The position numbers were made by a program, and so were the translations under genes. 64,000 nucleotides of DNA, from NCBI GenBank assembly GCA_965653565.1, contig CBFHAI010000014.1, positions 1-64,000 on the forward strand, written 5' to 3'. The notes below the pieces were generated by a model. It was given only the letters and a program-made list of their open reading frames with translations. It ran no database searches and was not told the DNA's origin. Below are positions 1-7,937 of the stretch, in pieces. Position 1 is the stretch's first letter. Every line of letters begins with the position of its first letter. The stretch comes from JALCLA01 sp965653565. Its GTDB lineage: Bacteria > Pseudomonadota > Gammaproteobacteria > Xanthomonadales > Xanthomonadaceae.

Positions 1-211
1 AGCAAGAGAAAGTGACTCGGCCCCCGCTGAGGGGGACGAAACTCGCGACGTCGCAACAACTAAAACCGACGGAAGCGGACCGCTTCAAAGTCGCTGGATT
101 CCCGCCTGCGCAGGAATGACGAATCTGAGGTGAAGTCGCGAAAAGTGTGGGCGAGCAACGACCGCGCTAGCTATGCAACCCACTCCGCAACATCAAACAA
201 CCAAAACCCAA
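1..211. other. non-coding region downstream of nuoN
   Basis: No convincing gene lies left of the nuoN stop. Three structures are visible: a CCCCC-GCTGA-GGGGG hairpin at about 24-38, a perfect 7-bp inverted repeat GAAGCGG-A-CCGCTTC at 72-86, and a degenerate copy of the R2 element (ATTCCcGCC...aGGAATGACG) at about 98-123. On the minus strand these lie downstream of nuoN and may end the nuo transcript, although none has a clear T-tract. Confidence 0.5.
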
Positions 212-1669
212 CTACGCCCCAAACGCCCGCACACACAAATCCAACAACGGACTCCAGAACAACCCCAACACCAACATCAACAACGCATTCGCACTCAGCA
301 ACCACCGCAGCTGCGCATCGGCGATCGGCCGTGCCTTGCCGTGATCGAGCGGCGCGTCGAAGAACATCACCTTGATCACGCGCAGGTAGTAGAACGCGCC
401 GACCACGGCGAACACCATGCCGACGATCGCCAGCCACAGCATGCCGCCATCGACGGCCGCGCGGATGACGGCGAGTTTGGCCCAGAAGCCGAACAGCGGC
501 GGGAAGCCGGCGAGCGAGGCCATCAGCAGCAGCACCATCGCGGCGTGCCAGGGATGGGTGCGGAACAGGCCGGCGAAATCCGAAATGTTTTCGGCTTCGT
601 AGCCTTTGTACGAAAGCAGGATGATGGTGGCGAAGGCGCCGGCCGACATCAGCGCGTAGCAGATCGCGTAGAGCATCGCGGCGGCATAGCCTTCGGCGGT
701 CGCGTTGGCGAGGCCGAGGAACAGGAAGCCGACGTGCGAGATCGTCGAATACGCCAGCATGCGTTTCAGATTGGTCTGCGCGATCGCCGCGATGTTGCCG
801 ATCGCGAGCGACGCCACCGCCAGCCAGGCCAGCATCACGCGCCATTCGCCGTCGAGCGCGCCGGCGCCGCTTTCGAGCAGGCGGTAGGCCATGCCGAATG
901 CCGCGAGCTTCGGTGCCGAGCCGATGAACAGCGTCACCGCCGTCGGTGCGCCCTGATAGACATCCGGCAGCCACATGTGGAACGGCGCGGCGCCGAACTT
1001 GAACGCGATGCCGACCACGAGGAACACGAGGCCGAACAACAGCATCGTGCGGTTGCCGGCGTGCGTCGCCGCCTGCGGATAGATCTGCGCGAGATCGAGC
1101 GTGCCCGTCGCGCCGTAGACCATCGACATGCCGTACAGCAACATGCCCGACGCCAGCGCACCGAGCACGAAGAACTTCATCGCCGCTTCCGACGACAAGC
1201 GGTTGTCGCGCTGCAATGCGACCAGCGCGTACTGCGACAGCGCGAGCAATTCGAGACCCAGATACACGGTGACGAGATTGCCCGCCGACACCAGGATCAT
1301 CATGCCGAGCACGGCGAACAGGCACAGCGTATAGAACTCGCCCTTGAACAGGCCGCGATCGATCAGATAAGGCTTGGCGTAAACGAACGCCGCACCGGTG
1401 ACGATGTAGATCGCCACCTTCAGCACATCGCCGATCATGTCGCGTACGAACATGCCGCTGAACACGGTGACGCTGCCGTTGGCGAAGCCTTCGGCGCCGC
1501 TCTCGCGCAGCGTGATCACGCCGGCCGCGACCAGTATCAGCAACGCAAGGAAATGCACCAGGCCGCGGCGCGCGTCGGTCAGGAACAGGTCGATCAGCAG
1601 CAGCGCGCAGGTTGCGCCGAGCAGGAAGATCTCGGGCGCCAGCGGCAGGAATTCGGCGGAGGTGATCAT
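212..1669 (-). CDS. nuoN: NADH-quinone oxidoreductase subunit N
   Basis: Last gene of the complex I operon. NuoN is one of three antiporter-like subunits in the membrane arm, where it couples quinone reduction to proton translocation. The 485-residue protein is almost entirely hydrophobic (about 14 membrane helices), the usual family length. It carries the family's conserved Glu in LGLELLALSQYAL (E140) and Lys in AFKFGAAPFHMWLPD (K224). The start lies 31 bp after the nuoM stop. Confidence 0.97.
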   Translation of the reverse strand: MITSAEFLPLAPEIFLLGATCALLLIDLFLTDARRGLVHFLALLILVAAGVITLRESGAEGFANGSVTVFSGMFVRDMIGDVLKVAIYIVTGAAFVYAKPYLIDRGLFKGEFYTLCLFAVLGMMILVSAGNLVTVYLGLELLALSQYALVALQRDNRLSSEAAMKFFVLGALASGMLLYGMSMVYGATGTLDLAQIYPQAATHAGNRTMLLFGLVFLVVGIAFKFGAAPFHMWLPDVYQGAPTAVTLFIGSAPKLAAFGMAYRLLESGAGALDGEWRVMLAWLAVASLAIGNIAAIAQTNLKRMLAYSTISHVGFLFLGLANATAEGYAAAMLYAICYALMSAGAFATIILLSYKGYEAENISDFAGLFRTHPWHAAMVLLLMASLAGFPPLFGFWAKLAVIRAAVDGGMLWLAIVGMVFAVVGAFYYLRVIKVMFFDAPLDHGKARPIADAQLRWLLSANALLMLVLGLFWSPLLDLCVRAFGA

Positions 1670-1700
1670 CGTGGACTCGATCCGGAAATCTTCTGGGCCA

Positions 1701-3209
1701 TCACAGCTTGGAGGCCGCGAGTTGCGCGGCGAGCTGCGCGATGGACGAATCCATCAGGTCGGTGAGCGGCTTGGGCCACAGGCCGATGAGCAGCGTGCCG
1801 GCGGCGAACACGCCCAGCACCAGCGCCTCGCGGCCGCCGATGTCCTTGAGCGCGCGTACGTTCTCGTTGGCCACCTCGCCGAAGATCACGCGTTTGACCA
1901 TCCACAGCGTGTAGGCCGCGCCGATGATGAGCGTGGTGGCGGCGAGCGCGGCGATCAGCCAGTTCTGCTGGAACGCGGCCAGGATCACCATGAATTCGCC
2001 GACGAAGCCCGAGGTGCCCGGCAAGCCGGAATTGGCCATCGCGAAGAATACGAAGAAGGCGGCGAACCACGGCATCGTGTTCACCACGCCGCCGTAGTCC
2101 TTGATCATGCGGCTGTGCATGCGGTCGTACACCACGCCGACGCACGAGAACATCGCGCCGGAAATGAAGCCGTGCGAAATCATCTGCACCATCGCGCCCT
2201 GCAGGCCGAGTTCGGCGCCGTCGGTGTTGCCGTCCTGCCGCACCAGCGCGAACGCGATGAAGGTGCCGAGCGTGACGAAGCCCATGTGCGCGACCGACGA
2301 ATACGCGATCAGCTTCTTCATGTCTTCCTGCACGAGCGCGACCAGGCCCACGTACACGATGCCGATCAGGCTCAGCGCGATCACCAGCCAGGCGAATTCC
2401 TGGCCCGCGTCGGGCACGATCGGCAACGAGAAACGGATGAAACCGTAGCCGCCGATCTTGAGCATGATCGCCGCCAGGATCACCGAGCCGCCGGTCGGCG
2501 CTTCGACGTGTGCGTCCGGCAACCACGTGTGCACCGGGAACATCGGGACCTTCACTGCAAAAGCTAGCAGGAAGGCGAAGAACAGCCACATCTGCTCGAC
2601 CGATGTCAGCGGCAGCGCATAAAGATCGGCGAGCTGGAAGCTGCCGCCTTTCAGATACAGGTAGATCAGCCCGATCAGCATGAAGACCGAGCCGAGGAAG
2701 GTGTAGAGGAAGAACTTGATCGACGCGTATACGCGCCGCGGTCCGCCCCACACGCCGATGATGATGAACATCGGGATCAGCATGCCTTCGAAGAAGACAT
2801 AGAACAGGATCGCGTCCATCGCGCAGAAGACGCCGATCATCAGGCCTTCGAGGATCAGGAAGGCGGCCAGATAAGGCGCGACCTTGTCGTCGATCGCTTC
2901 CCACGCGCCGATGATGACTAGCACCGTCGTCAGCGTGGTGAGCAGGATCAGCGCGATCGAAATGCCGTCGACACCGAGGTGATAACGGATGTTGTAGGCG
3001 TCGATCCACGCCACGTCCTGGGTGAACTGCATCGCCGCGCTGCCCGCGTCGAAGCCGGTGTAGAGCGGGATGCTCAGCGCCAGCGTGGCGAGCGCGACGA
3101 GCAGCGCGAAACCGCGCGCCGCGCCGTTGCGTTCGCCGAACACCAGCGTCGCGAAACCGCCGAGGATCGGCAGCCAGATCAACAGACTAAGCAAAGGCCA
3201 GTTCGACAT
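1701..3209 (-). CDS. nuoM: NADH-quinone oxidoreductase subunit M
   Basis: Antiporter-like proton-pumping subunit in the middle of the complex I membrane arm. The 502-residue polytopic protein has the conserved Glu in FFEGMLIPM (E141) and Lys in AFAVKVPMFPVHTWLPD (K220), which form the half-channel charge pair of this family. It sits 19 bp after nuoL and 31 bp before nuoN, consistent with one transcript. Confidence 0.97.
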   Translation of the reverse strand: MSNWPLLSLLIWLPILGGFATLVFGERNGAARGFALLVALATLALSIPLYTGFDAGSAAMQFTQDVAWIDAYNIRYHLGVDGISIALILLTTLTTVLVIIGAWEAIDDKVAPYLAAFLILEGLMIGVFCAMDAILFYVFFEGMLIPMFIIIGVWGGPRRVYASIKFFLYTFLGSVFMLIGLIYLYLKGGSFQLADLYALPLTSVEQMWLFFAFLLAFAVKVPMFPVHTWLPDAHVEAPTGGSVILAAIMLKIGGYGFIRFSLPIVPDAGQEFAWLVIALSLIGIVYVGLVALVQEDMKKLIAYSSVAHMGFVTLGTFIAFALVRQDGNTDGAELGLQGAMVQMISHGFISGAMFSCVGVVYDRMHSRMIKDYGGVVNTMPWFAAFFVFFAMANSGLPGTSGFVGEFMVILAAFQQNWLIAALAATTLIIGAAYTLWMVKRVIFGEVANENVRALKDIGGREALVLGVFAAGTLLIGLWPKPLTDLMDSSIAQLAAQLAASKL

Positions 3210-3228
3210 CGTGATTCTCTGAAGTCTG

Positions 3229-5340
3229 TTATGCGCGCAGCGCCCAGATCAGCGCGCCGAGCAGCGCGATCAGACCCAGGATCATGGCGAAGGCATAGTG
3301 ATAGAGCCGGCCCGACTGCAGCGAGCGCGAAATCGTTGCGACGCGATCGACCACCGCGGCCGAGCCGTTGACGATGACGCCGTCGATCAGGCCGGCGTCG
3401 CCGACCTTCCAGAAGGCGCGACCGAGCTTGACGCCGCCGCCGGCGAAACCCTTGATCCACAGTTCGTCGAAGCCGTATTTGCGTTCGAGGATGCGGTACG
3501 GAAGCTGGAAAATGTGTTTCGCTTTCGCGGCCAGATCGGGCTTGATCAGGTACATCAAGGTGGCGAGCGCGAAGCCCGCGAAAGCGAGCCAGAACACCGG
3601 CGATGCATAGAAATGCAGACCGAATCCGATCGCGGCCGACACCCAGCCGTGATCCGCATGCCACACCTGGTTCGCAACCTCACCGAGCGTGTTGTGCGCA
3701 TCGCGCACCACGATCGCATCGCCGAAGAAATCGCCGAACAGCATCGGCCCGACGGTGAAGAAACCGATCAGCACCGACGGAATCGCCAGCAGGATCAGCG
3801 GCAGCGTGACGACCCACGGCGACTCATGCGGTTCGTGCGCGCCGTGGTGGCCGTGGTCATCGTGATGATCGCCGTCGTGATCGGCCTCTTCGTGTCCGAC
3901 CTTCGGCGCGTGGGCGCCGGCCTGGTGTGCGTCAGCAGGGTGCGCGTCGGCGTGCGCATCGCGGAAGCGTTCCTTGCCGTGGAAGGTCAGATACAGCAGG
4001 CGGAAGCTGTAGAAACTGGTGACGAACACGCCCAGCAGCACGCACCACTTGGCATAGATCTGCACCCAGCCGCCGTGCTCGGCCGCGGCTTCGGCGGCGA
4101 GGATGATGCTGTCTTTCGAGAAGTAACCGGCGAAGAACGGCGTTCCAACCAGGGCCAGCGTGCCGATCAGCGAGGTGATCCACGTGATCGGCATGTATTT
4201 GCGCAGGCCGCCCATCTTGCGCATGTCCTGCTCGTGATGCATGCCGATGATCACCGAACCCGCCGCGAGGAACAGCAGCGCCTTGAAGAAGGCGTGCGTC
4301 ATCAGATGGAACACGGCGCCGGCGTAGGCCGACACCCCGAGCGCCACCGTCATGTAGCCGAGCTGCGACAGCGTCGAATACGCGACCACGCGCTTGATAT
4401 CGTTCTGCACGATGCCGATCAGGCCGGTGAAGAACGCGGTCGTGGCGCCGATGAACAGCACGAAGGCGAGCGCGGTTTCGGAAAGTTCGAACAGTGGCGA
4501 CATGCGCGCCACCATGAAGATGCCCGCGGTCACCATCGTGGCGGCATGGATCAGCGCGGAGATCGGCGTCGGGCCTTCCATCGAATCGGGCAGCCACACG
4601 TGCAGCGGCACCTGTGCCGACTTGCCCATCGCGCCGATGAACAGGCACACGCAGATGAAGGTCGGGATCGCCCAGGTGGTGCCTTCCCACGGTGAGAAGG
4701 TCTGGCCTTCGATCGCGGCGGTGTTGGCGAACACGGTGGCGTAGTCGAGACTGCCGACCCAATACAAAACACCGGCGATACCGAGCAGGAAACCGAAATC
4801 ACCGACGCGGTTGACCAGGAAGGCCTTGAGGTTGGCGAAGATCGCGGTCGGCCGCTTGAACCAGAAACCGATCAGCAGATACGACACCAGGCCCACCGCT
4901 TCCCAGCCGAAGAACAGCTGCATGAAGTTGTTGCTCATCACGAGCATCAACATCGAGAAGGTGAACAGCGAGATGTAGCTGAAGAAGCGCTGGTAGCCGT
5001 CGTCGTCGGCCATGTAGCCGATGGTGTAGACGTGCACCAGCAGCGACACGAAAGTGACGACCACCATCATCATCGCCGACAGCCGATCGACGAGGAAACC
5101 GACGTGCGCCGAGTAACCGCCGACATCGAACCAGGTGTAGAGGTTGGCGTTGAAGGTCGGTGCCCCGCCCCACACCAGCTGATACAGCACGTAGCACGAC
5201 AGCGCGCAGGAAACCGCCACGCCCAGGATCGTGATCCAGTGCGCGCCGGCGCGGCCGATCTGGCGGCCGAACAAGCCGGCCACGATCGCTCCCAACAGGG
5301 GCGCCAGCGCGATGATCAGCAGGAAATTCTGGGAGATCAC
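3229..5340 (-). CDS. nuoL: NADH-quinone oxidoreductase subunit L
   Basis: Distal antiporter-like subunit of complex I, whose long lateral helix braces the membrane arm. I chose the GTG at 5338-5340 (protein begins VISQNFLLIIALAPLLG, 703 aa) because the hydrophobic first helix starts there. An upstream ATG at 5469 would add 43 charged, unconserved residues from intergenic DNA. Motifs include FFGWEAVGLVSYLLIGFW and AQVPLHVWLPDSMEGPTPISALIHAATM. A His/Asp/Ala-rich hydrophilic insert lies between membrane segments (DNA about 3815-3970). The gap to nuoK is 147 bp and holds a hairpin. Confidence 0.95.
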   Translation of the reverse strand: MISQNFLLIIALAPLLGAIVAGLFGRQIGRAGAHWITILGVAVSCALSCYVLYQLVWGGAPTFNANLYTWFDVGGYSAHVGFLVDRLSAMMMVVVTFVSLLVHVYTIGYMADDDGYQRFFSYISLFTFSMLMLVMSNNFMQLFFGWEAVGLVSYLLIGFWFKRPTAIFANLKAFLVNRVGDFGFLLGIAGVLYWVGSLDYATVFANTAAIEGQTFSPWEGTTWAIPTFICVCLFIGAMGKSAQVPLHVWLPDSMEGPTPISALIHAATMVTAGIFMVARMSPLFELSETALAFVLFIGATTAFFTGLIGIVQNDIKRVVAYSTLSQLGYMTVALGVSAYAGAVFHLMTHAFFKALLFLAAGSVIIGMHHEQDMRKMGGLRKYMPITWITSLIGTLALVGTPFFAGYFSKDSIILAAEAAAEHGGWVQIYAKWCVLLGVFVTSFYSFRLLYLTFHGKERFRDAHADAHPADAHQAGAHAPKVGHEEADHDGDHHDDHGHHGAHEPHESPWVVTLPLILLAIPSVLIGFFTVGPMLFGDFFGDAIVVRDAHNTLGEVANQVWHADHGWVSAAIGFGLHFYASPVFWLAFAGFALATLMYLIKPDLAAKAKHIFQLPYRILERKYGFDELWIKGFAGGGVKLGRAFWKVGDAGLIDGVIVNGSAAVVDRVATISRSLQSGRLYHYAFAMILGLIALLGALIWALRA

Positions 5341-5413
5341 GTTTCGGATTCCGTAGCTTTTGTCCGCCGATTGCGCGCGATGCGCACCTTCGGCAGGACG
5401 TGATTCTTGTTGT

Positions 5414-5430
5414 TCCGGCCGACGGCCGGA
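5414..5430. repeat. hairpin in the nuoK-nuoL gap
   Basis: TCCGGCCG-A-CGGCCGGA is a perfect 8-bp inverted repeat in the longest gap but one of the nuo operon. The flanking GATGACG, read on the minus strand as CGTCATC, resembles the outer edge of the R2 elements, so this may be a diverged relative. It could stabilise or partly terminate the transcript; there is no T-tract. Confidence 0.5.
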
Positions 5431-5487
5431 GATGACGCGTGCCGCGTACGACGACCTCGCGACGACCAATGGCCGCCGCGCACCGCG

Positions 5488-5793
5488 CTAACCCTTCATC
5501 TCGTCGAGTTCGGCGACGTTGATCGTGCCGCGATTGCGGAACAGCACGACGAGGATCGCCAGCCCGATCGCACTTTCCGCCGCCGCCACCGTCAGGATGA
5601 AGAACACGAACACCTGGCCGTCGACGTTGCCCAGATAGCGCGAGAACGCGATGAAGTTGAGGTTCACCGCCAGCAGCATCAGCTCGATCGCCATCAGCAG
5701 CACGATGACGTTCTTGCGGTTGATGAAGATGCCCGCGACGCTGATGCAGAACAGCAGCGCGGCCAGGCCCAGGAAATGACCGAGTGTGATCAC
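5488..5793 (-). CDS. nuoK: NADH-quinone oxidoreductase subunit K
   Basis: Small three-helix membrane subunit of complex I. From the GTG at 5791-5793 it encodes 101 residues, the standard length. Both conserved membrane glutamates are present: E37 in LMAIELMLLAVN and E73 in VAAAESAIGLAI. The start overlaps the nuoJ stop (GTGA), indicating translational coupling. Longer in-frame upstream starts run through nuoJ and are not plausible. Confidence 0.96.
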   Translation of the reverse strand: MITLGHFLGLAALLFCISVAGIFINRKNVIVLLMAIELMLLAVNLNFIAFSRYLGNVDGQVFVFFILTVAAAESAIGLAILVVLFRNRGTINVAELDEMKG

Positions 5794-6404
5794 GGCTGGC
5801 GCTCCTGCGTTTCGGCGTTCATCTTGACCAGGCGCACGCGATCTTCGCGGCGCACCATCACCTGGCGCGACGGATCCTGATGCTTGGTGCCGACGCGGCG
5901 GCGCAACGTAAGTGCGATGGCGGCAACGATCGCGACGGTGAGAATCACGGCCGCCAGTTCGAACGGCAGCAGGTACTGCGTGAACATGGCGCGGCCCAGC
6001 CACTCGGTGTTGGAAATGCCGGCGGCGATGTTCGGCGCCACCGCATCGACCGCGGTCGATGCGCGCTGCACGCCGATCAGCGTGAACATTTCGACCGCCA
6101 TCACCACGGCGACCACGATGGCGACCGGCAGATAGCGCGCGAAGCCCTCGCGCAGCGGATCGGTTTTCACGTCGAGCATCATCACCACGAACAGGAACAG
6201 CACCATCACCGCGCCGACGTAGACCAGGATCAGCGCGATGGCGAGGAATTCGGCGCCCGCCAGCAGCCACACGCAGGCGCTCGAGAAGAACGTCAGCACC
6301 AGGAACAGCGCCGCATGCACCGGGTTGCGCACGGTGACCACGCTCAATGCGGCCAGCACCGTCACCGAGGCGAGAATCCAGAAGGCGATCAATTCGAAGC
6401 TCAT
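5790..6404 (-). CDS. nuoJ: NADH-quinone oxidoreductase subunit J
   Basis: Membrane-arm subunit with five predicted helices next to NuoK and NuoA. The protein is 204 aa from the ATG at 6404 (MSFELIAFWILA); an ATG two codons upstream (6410) is equally possible. The family motif region LAIALILVYVGAVMVLFLFVVMMLD is intact. A charged 30-40 residue tail follows the last helix. Its stop overlaps nuoK by 4 bp, and its start is 10 bp or less after nuoI. Confidence 0.95.
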   Translation of the reverse strand: MSFELIAFWILASVTVLAALSVVTVRNPVHAALFLVLTFFSSACVWLLAGAEFLAIALILVYVGAVMVLFLFVVMMLDVKTDPLREGFARYLPVAIVVAVVMAVEMFTLIGVQRASTAVDAVAPNIAAGISNTEWLGRAMFTQYLLPFELAAVILTVAIVAAIALTLRRRVGTKHQDPSRQVMVRREDRVRLVKMNAETQERQP

Positions 6405-6414
6405 GCCCATGCCC

Positions 6415-6903
6415 TCAGCGATAGGCCGCGTCGAGCGTGCGGCGCTCGGCGATCTCGGCTTCGAGCCGGTCGCCGATCGCCAGCAACTGCGGCTTGGTGA
6501 TGATGTTCTCGCCGCGGTTCTCGAAGTGGTATTCGTGGATGTGGGTTTCCACGATCGAATCCACCGGACAGGATTCTTCGCAGAAGCCGCAGTAGATGCA
6601 CTTGAACAGATCGATGTCGTAGCGCGTGGTGCGGCGGGTGCCGTCTTCGCGCGGTTCCGAATCGATGGTGATGGCGAGCGCCGGGCACACCGCCTCGCAC
6701 AGCTTGCACGCGATGCAGCGTTCTTCGCCGTTCGGATAACGGCGCAGCGCATGGATGCCGCGGAAACGGTTGGACTGCGGAATCTTCTCGGCCGGGTACC
6801 GCATGGTGTACTTGGGCTTGAAGAAATAACGCAGGGTCACGCCCATGCCGCCGAGCAACTCGAGCAGGAGCAGGCTTTTGAAATAGCTGACGATGCGGCT
6901 CAT
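6415..6903 (-). CDS. nuoI: NADH-quinone oxidoreductase subunit I
   Basis: Ferredoxin-type subunit carrying clusters N6a and N6b, which pass electrons towards NuoB. The 162-residue protein has two CxxCxxCxxxC motifs, C63-C66-C69-C73 and C102-C105-C108-C112, each followed by Pro as expected for 4Fe-4S binding. Start MSRIVSYFKS at 6903, 14 bp after nuoH. The gene order H-I-J is standard. Confidence 0.97.
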   Translation of the reverse strand: MSRIVSYFKSLLLLELLGGMGVTLRYFFKPKYTMRYPAEKIPQSNRFRGIHALRRYPNGEERCIACKLCEAVCPALAITIDSEPREDGTRRTTRYDIDLFKCIYCGFCEESCPVDSIVETHIHEYHFENRGENIITKPQLLAIGDRLEAEIAERRTLDAAYR

Positions 6904-6917
6904 CGGATCCTCGTTCG

Positions 6918-7931
6918 TCAGGCGCCGATGTCGACCCAGCGCGCGTGGACGAACCACGCCGCGGCCAGGATCCACACGATGGTGATGGGGATGAACACCT
7001 TCCAGCCCAGACGCATGATCTGGTCGTAGCGATAGCGCGGGAAGGTGGCGCGGAACCACAGGAAACAGAAAGCGAAGAACAAGGCCTTCAGCAGCAGCCA
7101 CCAGATGCCCGGCGCGCCGAGGAACCCCCAGGAGGCGGGGAACGGAGACAGCCAGCCGCCCAGGAAGAACACGGCGGTGAGGAAGCTGATCAGGATCATG
7201 TTGGCGTATTCGGCCAGGAAGAACACCGCGAACGCGGCGCCCGAATACTCCACGTGGAAGCCGGCGACGATTTCCGACTCGCCTTCGGCGACGTCGAACG
7301 GCGCGCGGTTGGTTTCCGCCACGCCGGAAATGAAGTAGATGATGAAGAGCGGGAACAACGGCAGCCAGAACCACTCGAGCACGCCCATGTCGCCGTCCTG
7401 CGCGAGCACGATCTCGCTCAGGTTCAGGCTGCCGGCCATCACCAGCACGCCGACCAGCGCGAAGCCCATCGCGATTTCGTAGCTGACGACCTGCGCCGCC
7501 GAACGCATCGCGCCGAGGAAGGCGTACTTCGAGTTCGAGGCCCAGCCGGCGATGATGATGCCGTACACGCCCATCGAGGTCATCGCGAGCAGATACAGCA
7601 ATCCGGCGTCCGCATTCGACAGCACCACGCCATCGTCGAACGGCACCACGGCCCACGCGGCGAACGCGGGCGCAAGGGCGAGCACGGGTGCGAGCTTGTA
7701 GAGGAACGCGTGTGCGCTGGACGGCACGATGAGTTCCTTGAACAGCATCTTGAACACGTCGGCGAACGGCTGCAGGATGCCCTTGCCGATATAGGTCGGC
7801 CCGTGACGCACGTGCATCCAGCCGATCACCTTGCGTTCCCACAGCGTGTAGAACGCCACGCACAGGATCAGCGGCAAGGTGATGGCGATGATCTTCGCCA
7901 GCGTCCAGATCAGTAGCAGCAACTCTTCCAT
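6918..7931 (-). CDS. nuoH: NADH-quinone oxidoreductase subunit H
   Basis: Membrane subunit that helps form the quinone-binding cavity at the junction of the two arms. The 337 aa protein has about eight helices and the family signatures MHVRHGPTYIGKGILQPFAD, GWASNSKYAFLGAMRSAAQ and ETNRAPFDVAEGESEIVAGFHVEYSG. The last is the acidic, quinone-site-associated loop. It starts 6 bp after the nuoG stop. Confidence 0.97.
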   Translation of the reverse strand: MEELLLLIWTLAKIIAITLPLILCVAFYTLWERKVIGWMHVRHGPTYIGKGILQPFADVFKMLFKELIVPSSAHAFLYKLAPVLALAPAFAAWAVVPFDDGVVLSNADAGLLYLLAMTSMGVYGIIIAGWASNSKYAFLGAMRSAAQVVSYEIAMGFALVGVLVMAGSLNLSEIVLAQDGDMGVLEWFWLPLFPLFIIYFISGVAETNRAPFDVAEGESEIVAGFHVEYSGAAFAVFFLAEYANMILISFLTAVFFLGGWLSPFPASWGFLGAPGIWWLLLKALFFAFCFLWFRATFPRYRYDQIMRLGWKVFIPITIVWILAAAWFVHARWVDIGA

Positions 7932-7937
7932 GCCTGC

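Noticed and set aside
1..15. End of a plus-strand gene (SKRK, stop) at the left edge
   Set aside because: Four codons are too few to support a gene call.
173..1765. A 530-codon plus-strand frame over nuoN
   Set aside because: His/Arg/Gln-rich nonsense composition, antisense to an unmistakable NuoN.
3298..4695. A 465-codon plus-strand frame over nuoL
   Set aside because: Antisense shadow; composition is unlike real proteins and NuoL motifs occupy the minus strand.
5341..5469. 43-residue N-terminal extension of NuoL
   Set aside because: Charged and unlike the family; it reads through the intergenic hairpin. The GTG at 5340 starts right at the conserved hydrophobic helix.
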